Assembly (NCBI GenBank): GCA_964601355.1
Contig: CAZRNB010000165.1
Location: forward strand, 1 to 5,301
Direction of reading: 5' to 3'
DNA: 5,301 nt
Source of the DNA: CAZRNB01 sp964601355
Lineage (GTDB): Bacteria; Planctomycetota; Phycisphaerae; Sedimentisphaerales; Anaerobacaceae
This document shows, in pieces, positions 5,289 through 5,301 of the stretch. The notes under the pieces are model-generated. The model worked only from the letters and a program-made list of their open reading frames with translations. It was not told the origin of the DNA and did no database searches. Both the position numbers and the translations under genes were made by a program. Position 1 is the stretch's first letter, and each line of letters starts with the position of its first letter.

Positions 5289-5301
5289 GTTGCTTTTGGC
5301 C

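Overview
The window looks like chromosomal DNA from a bacterium, probably uncultured or metagenome-derived. My best guess is the Planctomycetota (a Phycisphaerae/Sedimentisphaerales-like lineage). This rests on the protein mix: a membrane-anchored DUF362 protein, a secreted SMP-30-type propeller, and an archaeal-type 3-dehydroquinate synthase II in an otherwise bacterial setting. It also rests on short tandem or palindromic repeats in every gap. This placement is inference. Bacterial features seen directly are good Shine-Dalgarno sites (GGAGG, AGGAG) and a classical signal peptide.

Layout, left to right, with all four protein genes on the minus strand, so transcription runs right to left. Bases 1-158 are non-coding and hold a composite palindrome and a 7-base tandem repeat that reaches the stop codon of the first gene. 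159-1739 encodes a secreted two-domain protein: an SMP-30/gluconolactonase-like beta-propeller fused to an UlaG-like metallo-beta-lactamase-fold hydrolase. 1729-3348 encodes a DUF362 protein with three N-terminal membrane helices. It overlaps the propeller gene by 11 bases, so the two form a translationally coupled pair. 3349-3496 is non-coding and holds a cluster of TAAAGTG-type repeats in both orientations. 3497-4492 encodes 3-dehydroquinate synthase II, with the start set at an internal ATG. 4493-4657 is non-coding and holds a candidate promoter and a long imperfect hairpin. 4658-5242 encodes an unnamed integral membrane protein with five predicted helices. At the right edge, on the plus strand, lies the 3' part of a tRNA-Arg(CCT) gene (about 5237-5288). 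Its anticodon arm overlaps the start region of the membrane-protein gene.

Functionally, the DUF362 and propeller/hydrolase genes look like one envelope-localised unit: the first exposes its large domain outside the membrane and the second is exported. Their substrate cannot be read from the sequence. The dehydroquinate synthase is a cytoplasmic enzyme of an alternative route to aromatic precursors and stands alone here, without its usual partner aldolase. The two most unusual items are the truncated tRNA, which may mark the edge of an old integrated element, and the fusion of two folds that both include lactonases. I found no CRISPR array, transposase, integrase, phage gene or complete RNA gene.
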